From: Streptomyces sp. Edi4
GTDB taxonomy: Bacteria; Actinomycetota; Actinomycetes; Streptomycetales; Streptomycetaceae
Direction of reading: 5' to 3'
DNA: 64,000 bases
Assembly (NCBI RefSeq): GCF_040253615.1
Contig: NZ_JBEJGY010000004.1
Coordinates: forward strand, 6,758,001 to 6,822,000
A program made the position numbers and the translations under genes. Each line of letters starts with the position of its first letter. The stretch's first letter is position 1. The notes under the pieces were generated by a model, which was not told the DNA's origin, did not search any database, and saw only the letters and a program-made list of their open reading frames with translations. Positions 51,990-59,957 of the stretch are shown here, one piece after another.

Positions 51990-54900
51990 GTGGTGAACTT
52001 ATCGAAGAAACACCTCATCGGTGCACTGACCCGGCTGGGCCTGGTGACCAGACCCAGGGCGGCACTGGTAACGCTGTCGATTCTGGGGACGGCACTCGTC
52101 GTCGCACCAGGAGCTTCCCCCGCCGCCGCGGCGCCGTTACGGCAGACGTCGATCATCACCAACAACATCCAGGGCGAGGACGACGCGACGGCCAGCAAGT
52201 GGTCCTCACAGGTCCAGGGATACGCCAGGTCCGCCGAGATCGTCCTGATCCAGGAAGCCGGGCCCCAGGGCCCGAGCCACGCCACCCAACAGCCGGACGT
52301 CACCACTGCGGACGGTGACACCGTGCGGCACTCGACCTGGCAACCGTTCAGCAGCCGACTGCAGCCCAGCCCGTACCACGTCTTCTTCATCCAGACCGAC
52401 GACAACGGCGGCCGAGGCCAAGGCGGCCGGGTGAACCTGGCGACCATCACCCATGACCAGCCCGACGAGGTACGCGTCGTCACCAACCCGATCCAGCGGG
52501 GCCGGGCCGCGCTGGGCGTCCGGTTCGGAGACGACTGGTACTTCAACGTGCACGGCCTGTCGGGCGGCGGCGGTGACTCCAACACCCTGCTGACGGCGAT
52601 CCGCGACTCCGTCCGCTCCTGGGGCGCGCAGTACCGCTGGACGGCCGGGGGCGATTTCAACATCGACCCGCGAACGCTGCAACGCCGCGGCACCTTCCCG
52701 ATCGGCGCCCGCGTCTACAACTCCGGACTTCCCACCCACCAGAGCGGCAACGAACTGGACTACTTCGTCAGTTCCGACGGGAACGCCGACGGCGCCACCG
52801 CGAGCCGTATGAACGGAGGCAGCAGCGACCACTACCCCGTGTGGTGGAACGGCATGCGCGCGGCGGCGGAACCGCCGGAACTGAAGGTGATGCCGCTGGG
52901 CGACTCGACCTTCGGCACCGCTGAGAAGATCGGCTACGGCGGCGTGCTGGCCGGCTCGCTCTATGCCCTGATCTCGCTCGTCTCCAAAAAGCGGGACGTT
53001 CCGGTGGACTTCGTCGGCTCCGGCTCCACGGGGCAGAAGGGGGACCCCGCCTACGAGGGCGCTCCCGGCGAGCAGATCAGCGCCATCGCCAAGCGGTCCA
53101 CAACCGCCCTGCCGAAGTACCGGCCCAACATCGTGACGCTGCAGGCCGGCACGTACGACATGCGGGACGGCAAGCAGGACGGCGCCGCGCAGCGGCTGAA
53201 GGACCTGGTCGACCAGATCGAGGAGGACAACCCGAGCACGGTCGTGGCACTCGCCACCCTGGGTCCCGCGACCGACCCCGCCGTCCAAGCCCGGATCACC
53301 GCCTACAACGCCGAGATCCGCACGATGGTCGGCGCCTGGGCGAGCGCGGGACGGCACGTCGTCCTGGCCGACACCGGCGCCATGACCACCGAGGACCTGT
53401 CCGGTGACGGCCTGACTCCGAACGACTCCGGCAACCAGAAGATCGCCGAGGCGTTCGAGGACGCCATCCGCTGGGCCATCGTCTTGGACTGGGTCGCGGA
53501 ACCACGCGCCGGCGACGGGAAGGCGCCACTGAAGGTGATGGTGGTGGGCGATTCGATGAGCCAGGGTTATGAAGGTGACTGGACCTGGCGTTACCGCCTG
53601 TGGGAATGGTTCAAGAAGGAGCACATCGACGTCGATTTCGTCGGTCCGTACCAGGGAACCCGTCCTCAGGAATCCCCCAAGCCCCCGCCCGTGCCGCCGT
53701 TGCAGGGGGAAGCCCCGCCACCGGCACAGAGCGCTCCCGTCACCTCGGGCGCGTATGCCGCCGGGGTCGCGAAGGACTTCGACCCCGACCACTTCTCGGT
53801 CTGGGGCCGGCAGGCGGCGCAGGACAAAAAGCTGATCGCCGAGCAGGTGGCGAAGTACCAGCCCGACCTGCTCCTGGTCGGGCTCGGCTTCAACGACATG
53901 GGCTGGTTCGTCAGCGGCCCGGAAGGCACGCTGGACAGTATGCGGACGCTGGTGGACCAGGCCCGCGCCGTCAAACCGGACCTCGACTTCGCCGTGGCCA
54001 ACGTTCCCCAGCGGACGTTCATCGGCGGCCGGGACGACCTGCCCGTCAACACCACCAAGTACAACAGCATGCTCGCGGCCGCGATCCCGTCGTGGAACAA
54101 CGGCAAGTCCCGCGTGGCCCTGGTCGACTGGGCCGGCAACTACAGCTGCGACACGCATGACTGCCCTGCCGGCTACGACGGGCTGCACCCCAACGCCCTG
54201 GGCGAGTACCAGATCGCCCAGGCATTCGTGCGCACCTTGCACGACAGCTACGGTCTCGGCAGCCAGCTGATCGACATCCCCGCCCACATCCCGGACCGGC
54301 CGACGCTCGCGCCGGGCGCGATGGAGATCAACTCCGGTCCGAGCGGCATCACCCTGTACTGGGAGCCGGTCTTCGGCGCCCACGGATACATCGTCCGGCA
54401 CCGGATCAGGGGCTCCGGCACCTGGGACGAGACACCGGTCAAAGCGGCCCGCTTCGACACCACCTGGACCCTTGACGGCTGGGAGTGGGAATACCAGGTC
54501 CGTACCGACAACGGTGAGGACGGGAAGTCCGAGTGGTCCCACACGGTCGGTGGTGTCGCGCACCCGACAACCGCCGCGGCTCCCGAGGGAATCGTCACCC
54601 GGGCCACCGCCACCGGCGTCGACGTGTCCTGGGACGCGGCGACCGGCCCGTACACCGACACGGTCGACCGGTACGAGATCATCACCTGGGACAAGGACAC
54701 CCCCGGCGCGTTCCTCAACAGCACCGCGGTCAGAGGAAAGTCGGTGCATATCGACGGACTGAAGCCAGGCCACCATTACCTCGTCGCGGTCGCCACCTGG
54801 AACGCCGCCGGTGGCGGTATGCCGGGCGTCGCCCGGCCCGTCACCGACGGGGCCGGCACACCTCCGGCGCCCACCGATCTGAAGGTCACCTCCACCGACG

Positions 54901-55277
54901 CCACTACCGTCCAGTTGTCGTGGAACGGGTCCGTGTGGGCCGCCGGTTACCGCGTCTGGGTCCGTAACGTCGACGACAGCACCGGGTCCAAGCACGACGG
55001 CAGCGGGTTCAAGGCCGACGAGTACATCACCAGCGAGACCAGCCGGGGGATCGCCTTCCTCTTCCCCGGCGCCTGGAATTACGAATTCTGCGTCACCGCC
55101 ATCAACGGTGAAGCGGAATCCGGCAAATCCAACTGCGTGATCGCACCAAAGCCGTCGGCCCCGGAGGACGGGACGAAGGGCACATCCCGTCCGCCGGTCC
55201 CGGAGGACGGGACGAAGGGCGCACCGCTCTCCGCCCTGATCCGGGCTCCGCGGGCACCGGCCGGGTTGGCCGGGTAG
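51990..55277 (+). CDS. Secreted CdtB-like nuclease domain fused to two SGNH-hydrolase and three FN3 domains
   Basis: 1095-residue secreted protein. Residues 1-49 are a signal peptide with APGASPAAAA before cleavage. Residues about 50-290 are a DNase-I-fold domain with CdtB marks: NNIQGEDDATASKW (Asn58), IVLIQEAG (Glu89), GGRVNLA, NVHGLSG (His188), GGDFNIDP (Asp222, Asn224) and SSDHYPV (Asp280, His281), all catalytic positions kept. Residues about 300-495 are an SGNH fold with GDST (Ser306), but the usual DxxH block reads DGLTPN, so its His is missing. Residues about 515-745 are a second, intact SGNH domain: GDSMSQ (Ser522), GFNDMG and DGLHPN (Asp730, His733). Three fibronectin-III repeats (about 775-1070) follow. 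Leu4 and Leu50 are TTA codons, implying bldA control. GTG 51990 or 51993 is the start; no ribosome site is seen. Confidence 0.88.
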   Translation: MVNLSKKHLIGALTRLGLVTRPRAALVTLSILGTALVVAPGASPAAAAPLRQTSIITNNIQGEDDATASKWSSQVQGYARSAEIVLIQEAGPQGPSHATQQPDVTTADGDTVRHSTWQPFSSRLQPSPYHVFFIQTDDNGGRGQGGRVNLATITHDQPDEVRVVTNPIQRGRAALGVRFGDDWYFNVHGLSGGGGDSNTLLTAIRDSVRSWGAQYRWTAGGDFNIDPRTLQRRGTFPIGARVYNSGLPTHQSGNELDYFVSSDGNADGATASRMNGGSSDHYPVWWNGMRAAAEPPELKVMPLGDSTFGTAEKIGYGGVLAGSLYALISLVSKKRDVPVDFVGSGSTGQKGDPAYEGAPGEQISAIAKRSTTALPKYRPNIVTLQAGTYDMRDGKQDGAAQRLKDLVDQIEEDNPSTVVALATLGPATDPAVQARITAYNAEIRTMVGAWASAGRHVVLADTGAMTTEDLSGDGLTPNDSGNQKIAEAFEDAIRWAIVLDWVAEPRAGDGKAPLKVMVVGDSMSQGYEGDWTWRYRLWEWFKKEHIDVDFVGPYQGTRPQESPKPPPVPPLQGEAPPPAQSAPVTSGAYAAGVAKDFDPDHFSVWGRQAAQDKKLIAEQVAKYQPDLLLVGLGFNDMGWFVSGPEGTLDSMRTLVDQARAVKPDLDFAVANVPQRTFIGGRDDLPVNTTKYNSMLAAAIPSWNNGKSRVALVDWAGNYSCDTHDCPAGYDGLHPNALGEYQIAQAFVRTLHDSYGLGSQLIDIPAHIPDRPTLAPGAMEINSGPSGITLYWEPVFGAHGYIVRHRIRGSGTWDETPVKAARFDTTWTLDGWEWEYQVRTDNGEDGKSEWSHTVGGVAHPTTAAAPEGIVTRATATGVDVSWDAATGPYTDTVDRYEIITWDKDTPGAFLNSTAVRGKSVHIDGLKPGHHYLVAVATWNAAGGGMPGVARPVTDGAGTPPAPTDLKVTSTDATTVQLSWNGSVWAAGYRVWVRNVDDSTGSKHDGSGFKADEYITSETSRGIAFLFPGAWNYEFCVTAINGEAESGKSNCVIAPKPSAPEDGTKGTSRPPVPEDGTKGAPLSALIRAPRAPAGLAG

Positions 55278-55559
55278 GAGGGGCCGGCACTCCGGTGAGG
55301 GGGGCGGAGGGTGAACGTCTCGCCGCCTCCCCACTGGCCGCGAGGTCCGTGGTCAGTCGCCCCGCCCACAACAGGGCCATCAGTGGCGGACGGGCTTCCT
55401 CGGGCTCCCGGTCCCCGGCCGGCCGGCCGCCACTCGGGGTGCGCCAGCTCCTCGCCGTCGACGTCCTCCTGCCAGGCCCGTTCGATTTCATCGGCGGGGA
55501 CAACACCGGGGCGACGACAGGCGGCCAGGAACCTGCTGTTCTCCAGCAGGGTCGGGAGG
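55278..55559. other. Intergenic stretch before the sigma-factor remnant
   Basis: No intact gene. One plus-strand frame runs into the sigma-like remnant and may be its decayed N-terminus, and a minus-strand frame shows ENSRFLAACRRPGVVPADEIERAWQ; neither is convincing. Confidence 0.35.
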
Positions 55560-55723
55560 CACGCCCGTCGGCCGGCCGGACGCTTCCGCAACCGCGGGGA
55601 GGCCCTGGAGGACCTGCGTCAGGTCGCCGGATCGCCGAAGACCTCGGCATCTCCCAGATGCACGTGTCCCGGCTGATCACACACTGTTGCAGCCGTCTGC
55701 GGGACCAGGCCCTGCGGGACCAG
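55560..55723 (+). pseudogene. Broken SigB/F-family sigma factor remnant
   Basis: Two pieces of a sigma factor sit side by side in different frames. Frame one (55560-55631) reads HARRPAGRFRNRGEALEDLRQVAG, the region-2 sequence around FRxRGExLEDLxQVA. It joins directly to another frame (from 55628) that reads RIAEDLGISQMHVSRLITHCCSRLRDQAL, the end of region 4, whose usual form is TQxEIAExLGISQMHVSRLL. About 150 residues of regions 2-4 between them have been lost, with a frameshift at the joint. This is the SigB/SigF/SigG type that partner-switching anti-sigma systems control. Not functional as it stands. The C-terminal tail is a 15-base repeat. Confidence 0.65.
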
Positions 55724-57215
55724 GCCCTGCGGGACCAGGCCCTGCGGGACCAGGACCCCGTGCGGGACCAGGACCAGCGGGACCACCCGCGGGGTCCGTG
55801 TGAGGATCCTTGTCGGCCGGCGCGGAACGTGGCTGGGGCGGGCCCGGCCGTAAGGGCGACCGGCCGCTCTCCGAAGGCGTGGACGGACGGGAACCCGAGG
55901 ACGACGCCGAAGGCGAAGCTGACGGCGGCCGCGGCTCCGAGGCCCCCGGCGGTGTCCGAGGGCCCGCAGGGGGCGGCACCGAGGACTCAGGAACCGTCCC
56001 CGAGGCCGCCGCAGGCGACACCGACGCGCAGGGACGCTCGTCCGTACCGTCAACTGGGCGTCGCGACAAGTGAGTTGTTGGCCCGTCAGGCACGGGACGC
56101 CGCATAGCCAGCGCCACATGACGGGCCATCACGTCCATCGCCCGGCCTTCCGCCATGGAGAACGGCCGCGCCGAGCCGGTGCGGAACAGCGTCAACACCC
56201 CCGTCACCGGTCCCGGCGCCCCCAGTGGCACACACATCAGGGACGACACCTCGGCGCGGGCCAGTATCGGTGTGCCCGACGGGTCGTGCCCGAAGCCCTC
56301 GACGTCCTCGGGCTGGACCTGGAGCGCACCGTTCCCGGCCCGCGCCGCCTCGAGCACCACCGGACAGTCGGCCGGGTCCTGCTCGGCCATAGACCGAAGC
56401 AGCGCGCCGCTGGCCGGATCCGAGGGGCCGAGGCAGGTCACACGCCGCAGCCCGCCGTCGACCAGGTCGGCCACGATCCAGTCGGCGAAGCGCCCGCACA
56501 GCACCCCGGCGGCTTCGGCGAGCACCGACGTCCTTACCCCGGGCGGGAGTTGGAGCAGCGTGGACGCCATGGTGTCGACCATGTCCATGAGTTCGGCGTG
56601 CCGGGTCGACTCCGCGAGATCGGGGACCCTGGGCGGCCGGGGAGTGGCCCCCGAACCCCGCGCGCTGCCCGCCTGGAACACCACGAGCACCGCGGGCCGC
56701 GGCTCGTCCGGCGGCCGTAGCACGGTGAGCGTCGCCAACAGCGGCTCGTCGGGGCGCTGTTGAAGGCGCACGGTGAGCCCCCGGTCGCCCTCGCCCCTGG
56801 CCACCGCTGCGGCCTGCGACCTGAACGCCGCCCGGTCGCCCGGCGTCAGCAGCGCCGCGAGCGGCCTGCCGGTCGCGTATCCGGCGCGGACCCCGGTGAG
56901 CCCGGTCGCCGCGAAGTTCAGACGCCGTACGACCGTCTCCCGGTCGACCAGCGCCACCGGCAACGGCATCCGCTGGAACAACGCCTTGAGCAGCTGCCGC
57001 TCCTGCCGCTCCGCCGGCGACGGAACCGCCGACCCGGCCGCCATTTGTTCGTAGCGCGGCCACAACAGCCCGGCCACGTGCTCGAGTTCGAACAGTGCCG
57101 CGTCCAGAATGACCGATTGTTCACCGGCCGGGCGAGCGCGTGCGGCGCGCAGCTCGCCCACCCGTCTGACGAAGTCCGCCAGTTCCTCGCCGAAGTCGTC
57201 CTCCGCCTGCGTCAT
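55677..57215 (-). CDS. PAS and GAF domain protein with low-complexity tail
   Basis: 512 residues. N-terminal helical region (1-75), PAS-like domain (about 80-190: MPLPVALVDRETVVRRLNFAATGLTG), GAF-like domain (about 215-375: MASTLLQLPPGVRTSVLAEAAGVLCGRFADWIVADLV, SLMCVPLGAPGPVTGVLTLFRTG) and a Pro/Ser-rich tail. No output domain is seen, so it may regulate a partner. Its last 20-30 codons, rich in GPGPA, are the antisense of the sigma-factor repeat (55697-55756) and its stop lies inside the sigma remnant, so its present C-terminus seems to have arisen by running into that sequence. ATG 57215 starts a family-like N-terminus (MTQAEDDFGEELADF). It is divergent from the GAF/ANTAR gene. Confidence 0.8.
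   Translation of the reverse strand: MTQAEDDFGEELADFVRRVGELRAARARPAGEQSVILDAALFELEHVAGLLWPRYEQMAAGSAVPSPAERQERQLLKALFQRMPLPVALVDRETVVRRLNFAATGLTGVRAGYATGRPLAALLTPGDRAAFRSQAAAVARGEGDRGLTVRLQQRPDEPLLATLTVLRPPDEPRPAVLVVFQAGSARGSGATPRPPRVPDLAESTRHAELMDMVDTMASTLLQLPPGVRTSVLAEAAGVLCGRFADWIVADLVDGGLRRVTCLGPSDPASGALLRSMAEQDPADCPVVLEAARAGNGALQVQPEDVEGFGHDPSGTPILARAEVSSLMCVPLGAPGPVTGVLTLFRTGSARPFSMAEGRAMDVMARHVALAMRRPVPDGPTTHLSRRPVDGTDERPCASVSPAAASGTVPESSVPPPAGPRTPPGASEPRPPSASPSASSSGSRPSTPSESGRSPLRPGPPQPRSAPADKDPHTDPAGGPAGPGPARGPGPAGPGPAGPGPAGPGPADGCNSV
55697..55756. repeat. 15-base tandem repeat, 3 perfect copies and one variant
   Basis: CTGCGGGACCAGGCC three times, then CTGCGGGACCAGGAC, then degenerate copies. 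It encodes LRDQA repeats in the sigma frame and Gly-Pro-rich residues in the minus-strand gene. Confidence 0.9.
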
Positions 57216-57306
57216 GGGAGAAAGCTAGCCCGTCGGCCCAGGGCGCGGGAGCGTACCGTTTCGGGCGACCGGGCCCGGGAAGCCGCAGCACGAGGAGGCT
57301 TTCGCC

Positions 57307-58017
57307 ATGCTGCCCGAGCCCGAACGCCAGAAGCCGGAAACCACGACGACCGCCCGGCGGCTCTCCCGGCTCGCCGAACAGTCCATGCGCTGTGCGCCTG
57401 CCTGCTGTGGCGCGGTCGCCACCATCTCCGACAGCGGGCCCGAACGCCGCATCACCGCCACCCACCCCGACCTGGCCCCCCTCGCCGCCGTCCAGCTCGC
57501 CTGCGGCGACGGGCCCATCCCGAGCGCCCTCGACGCGGGCGAAGCCGTGGACACCGAGGACCTGCTGACCGAGGACCGCTGGCCCGGCTACCGCGCCCTG
57601 GCGCTCGACTCCGGCGTACGCTCCGGCGTCACGCTCCCCTTCCGCCGGTCCGGGATCGAGGTCACGGTCAGCCTCTTCAGCTACCGGCCCGGATCCCTCA
57701 AGGGCATCGTGCGCGGCCCGGTCGGCATCCTCGCCGAGGAGACCACGACCGGCCTGGTCCGCGACCGCCGCTACCATGCGGCCCTCGCCGAGGTCGAACA
57801 ACTGGAGGCGGCCCTGCGCTCACGCCCGGTCATCGACCAGGCCAGCGGCATCGTGATGCACGTACTCGGCTGCGAGGCGGACGCCGCCTTCGCCGTCCTG
57901 CGCACCATCTCCCAGCGCACCAACCGCAAACTCGCGGAGGTCGCCGACGCGCTGGTGCGCGCCAAGGGCCGGGGCCTGGAATCCGAACTGTCCGCCATGG
58001 CGCGCCCGGCCCACTGA
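57307..58017 (+). CDS. GAF and ANTAR domain regulator
   Basis: 236 residues. GAF-like domain (about 15-150: RRLSRLAEQSMRCAPACCGAVATISD, DPRWPGYRALALDSGVRSGVTLPFRRSG) and a C-terminal ANTAR domain (about 160-225: ALRSRPVIDQASGIVMHVLGCEADAAFAVLRTISQRTNRKLAEVADALV). ANTAR proteins bind hairpins in nascent RNA and prevent termination. ATG 57307 starts the family sequence. It is divergent from the PAS/GAF gene with only 91 bases between, which suggests coordinate control, and both may sense the same kind of signal. The RNA target is not visible here. Confidence 0.88.
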   Translation: MLPEPERQKPETTTTARRLSRLAEQSMRCAPACCGAVATISDSGPERRITATHPDLAPLAAVQLACGDGPIPSALDAGEAVDTEDLLTEDRWPGYRALALDSGVRSGVTLPFRRSGIEVTVSLFSYRPGSLKGIVRGPVGILAEETTTGLVRDRRYHAALAEVEQLEAALRSRPVIDQASGIVMHVLGCEADAAFAVLRTISQRTNRKLAEVADALVRAKGRGLESELSAMARPAH

Positions 58018-58342
58018 CCCGCCCGCCCCGCTACCCGTACAAGCGGCGGAGGAGGGCAAACCTCCGTATAAAGGGCGTGGGAGGGTTCGACTCACGGACT
58101 CACGGACTCACGGACTCACGGGCTCACGGACTCGCGGACTCGCGGACTCGCGTTCAGGAAGGGCATCGCGCGGGGTGCGTGCGTACGGAGGCGTACGGAG
58201 GCGGCGTACGCGATGAACCCAGGCGTACGCACATTGGCGCTCACCAATGCGCAATCAACGCTCACGAACGCATACGGACCGGGTGCTGACGTAGTCAAAC
58301 AGGGCCGAACGCGGTCAATAGGCGCTCCAGGAGGCAACGCCA
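58018..58342. other. Intergenic region with an 8-base repeat array
   Basis: No gene is supported. After the ANTAR gene come eight 8-base units (58089-58152), then GTACGGAGGC direct repeats, then the promoter region of the aminotransferase-like gene, which has AGGAGG eight bases before its ATG. Confidence 0.6.
58089..58152. repeat. GACTCACG/GACTCGCG tandem repeat, 8 copies
   Basis: Eight contiguous 8-base units: four GACTCACG, one GGCTCACG, three GACTCGCG. The change from CAC to CGC happens once, as if a block had expanded after a point mutation. Confidence 0.95.
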
Positions 58343-59560
58343 ATGGCAGGGACGGTCGCCGAGGGCCGGGGGCCCGTGCGCTACGGGCCACCCGCTCCGG
58401 GCCCCGGCCTGCCCGTACTCCCCGAACTCGTCTCCGCGCTCAACGCGGCCGCGTGGCGCCCCGAACCCGAGCCACCCGGCGCGGGGCCGGAACTGCGTGC
58501 GGCAGCCTGCGGCTACTGGCTGCGACGCGGTCTGCCCACCCCGCCCGAACGCGTCGTCGCCGCCCCCGGCGGACAGGCACTGCTCGTCGCCCTCCTCGGC
58601 GCGTACGGCGGAGACGTTCTGATGCCCCGCCCGTGCCCGGCCTGGTGGACGCCGCAGGCCAGGCTGCTCGGCAGGCCCGGCTACCATGTGCCGACCCCGG
58701 CCGAATGCGGCGGCGTACCCGACCCGTACGCCCTGCTCGAAACGATCCGCCGGGTACGCGCCGAGGGCGGAGCGCCCCGGCTGCTGCTGCTGTGCGTCGC
58801 CGACGATCCGACCGCTACGGTGGCGCCGCCGGAGATCTTGCGGGAGGCCTGTGAGGCGGCCGTCGGCGAAGGACTGCACATCATCAGTGATGAGACCTGG
58901 CGCGACACCGTGCATCGCCCCCACGAGACGGTGCCGCTCAGCCCGGCCGAGATGTGCCCCGACGACGTGACGGTCCTCACCGACCTGGGCGGCGCGTTCA
59001 CCCCGCCCGGCTGGCCCGCCGCCGTCGCCCGCTTCCCGGCCGGCCCGGCGGACGCCCCGCACCGGGCCCGCACGCTGGACCACCTCGCCGCGCTGGGCGC
59101 GGTGCTCGCGGCCCCGGTCGCCGCGGCCGCGGCCCTCGCGCTCACCGAGCCGGCGTACGTCGTAGAGCGCACCCGGCGGGCGGCCGCGCTGCACGCCCGG
59201 GTCGCTGCCGCCGCCCACCAGGCCGTACTCGACGCGGGTGCACTCGCCCGGCCCCCTCAGGCCGGCCGCCATCTCTACGCCGACCTCGGCCCGCTCCGCG
59301 CCCGCCTTGCCACCCACGGGGTCACCGACTCCATGGAACTCGAGGACTACCTGACAGCCCGCCTCGCCACCCCCACCCCCGGCGGCCACCGCTTCGGCGA
59401 CGACCTCGGTGCCCTCCGCGTCCGCCTCGCCACCGGCCCACTCCTCGGCTCAACCCCGGAACAACGACTGAACGCCCTGGCGGCCCCCGACCCCCTCCAA
59501 CTCCCGCACGTACAGGCGGCGTTGGAGCACTTTGCCGCAGTGCTCGCCGTTCTGGGCTGA
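58343..59560 (+). CDS. Aminotransferase-fold protein without lysine
   Basis: 405 residues with the layout of class I/II PLP enzymes: VVAAPGGQALLVALLGAYGGDVLMPRPCPAWWTPQARLLGRPGYHV, then LLLLCVADDPTATVAPPEILREACEAAVGEGLHIISDETWRDT (the Asp of SDETW aligns with the PLP-pyridine Asp) and DDVTVLTDLGGAFTPPGWPAAVARF where the Schiff-base lysine (S-x-S-K) is expected. No lysine occurs there, nor anywhere in the protein, so it cannot form the PLP aldimine by the usual route. AGGAGG precedes ATG 58343. It may be a non-catalytic or regulatory relative; homologues with the same lack would support that. Convergent with DedA across a repeat-rich gap. Confidence 0.82.
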   Translation: MAGTVAEGRGPVRYGPPAPGPGLPVLPELVSALNAAAWRPEPEPPGAGPELRAAACGYWLRRGLPTPPERVVAAPGGQALLVALLGAYGGDVLMPRPCPAWWTPQARLLGRPGYHVPTPAECGGVPDPYALLETIRRVRAEGGAPRLLLLCVADDPTATVAPPEILREACEAAVGEGLHIISDETWRDTVHRPHETVPLSPAEMCPDDVTVLTDLGGAFTPPGWPAAVARFPAGPADAPHRARTLDHLAALGAVLAAPVAAAAALALTEPAYVVERTRRAAALHARVAAAAHQAVLDAGALARPPQAGRHLYADLGPLRARLATHGVTDSMELEDYLTARLATPTPGGHRFGDDLGALRVRLATGPLLGSTPEQRLNALAAPDPLQLPHVQAALEHFAAVLAVLG

Positions 59561-59575
59561 GACCATTCCCCGGGA

Positions 59576-59663
59576 CGGCTGCGCCCACGCCTGCGGCACG
59601 GCTGCGCCCACGCCTCCGGCCGGCTGCGATCACGCCCCGGCACGGCTGAGGCCACTTCGGGGG
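59576..59663. repeat. CGGCTG-led tandem repeat of 22-23 bases, 4 units
   Basis: Units beginning CGGCTG at 59576, 59599, 59621 and 59643. The first two share CGGCTGCGCCCACGCCT; the later ones are more diverged (CGGCTGCGATCACGCC, CGGCTGAGGCCAC). Confidence 0.75.
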
Positions 59664-59957
59664 TGAGAGCGCTCCCAGCCCCGGCAGGGCCCAGACGCCC
59701 ATCTGCCCTTGACCCGACCTGGGAGCGCTCTCAGAGTTCGGCGGGGTCCGCACGTTCCATGTGTCCAGCACTCGGCCCGAGATCGCTCTCAGTCGCAGGC
59801 GGGCCGTACGCCCACACCCACCCGCTCCACGCGAGAGCGCTCCCAGCACGAAGGCGAGCCCGCACGCCCACGCCCCCGCACCCCGCGCGAGAGCGCTCTC
59901 AGCCCCCAGACAGGCCCACGCGCCCGCACGTTCACACCCACCCCGAGAGCGCTCTCA
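59664..59957. repeat. Phased array of six AGCGCT-centred 14-base palindromes
   Basis: Sites at 59664 (TGAGAGCGCTCCCA), 59720 (TGGGAGCGCTCTCA), 59778 (CGAGATCGCTCTCA), 59832 (CGAGAGCGCTCCCA), 59888 and 59944 (CGAGAGCGCTCTCA). Start-to-start distances are 56, 58, 54, 56 and 56 bases. They resemble the LacI-type CebR operator TGGGAGCGCTCCCA but lie between convergent genes; the last covers the DedA stop codon. The stretches between are only loosely alike. Confidence 0.9.

Noticed and set aside
52206..55334. 1042-codon open frame antisense to the CdtB-like gene
   Set aside because: Composition is that of a shadow frame, and the opposite strand has five recognisable domains.
59664..59957. CRISPR array
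   Set aside because: The conserved part is only 14 bases, palindromic and variable, with spacers related to each other; no cas genes are near.
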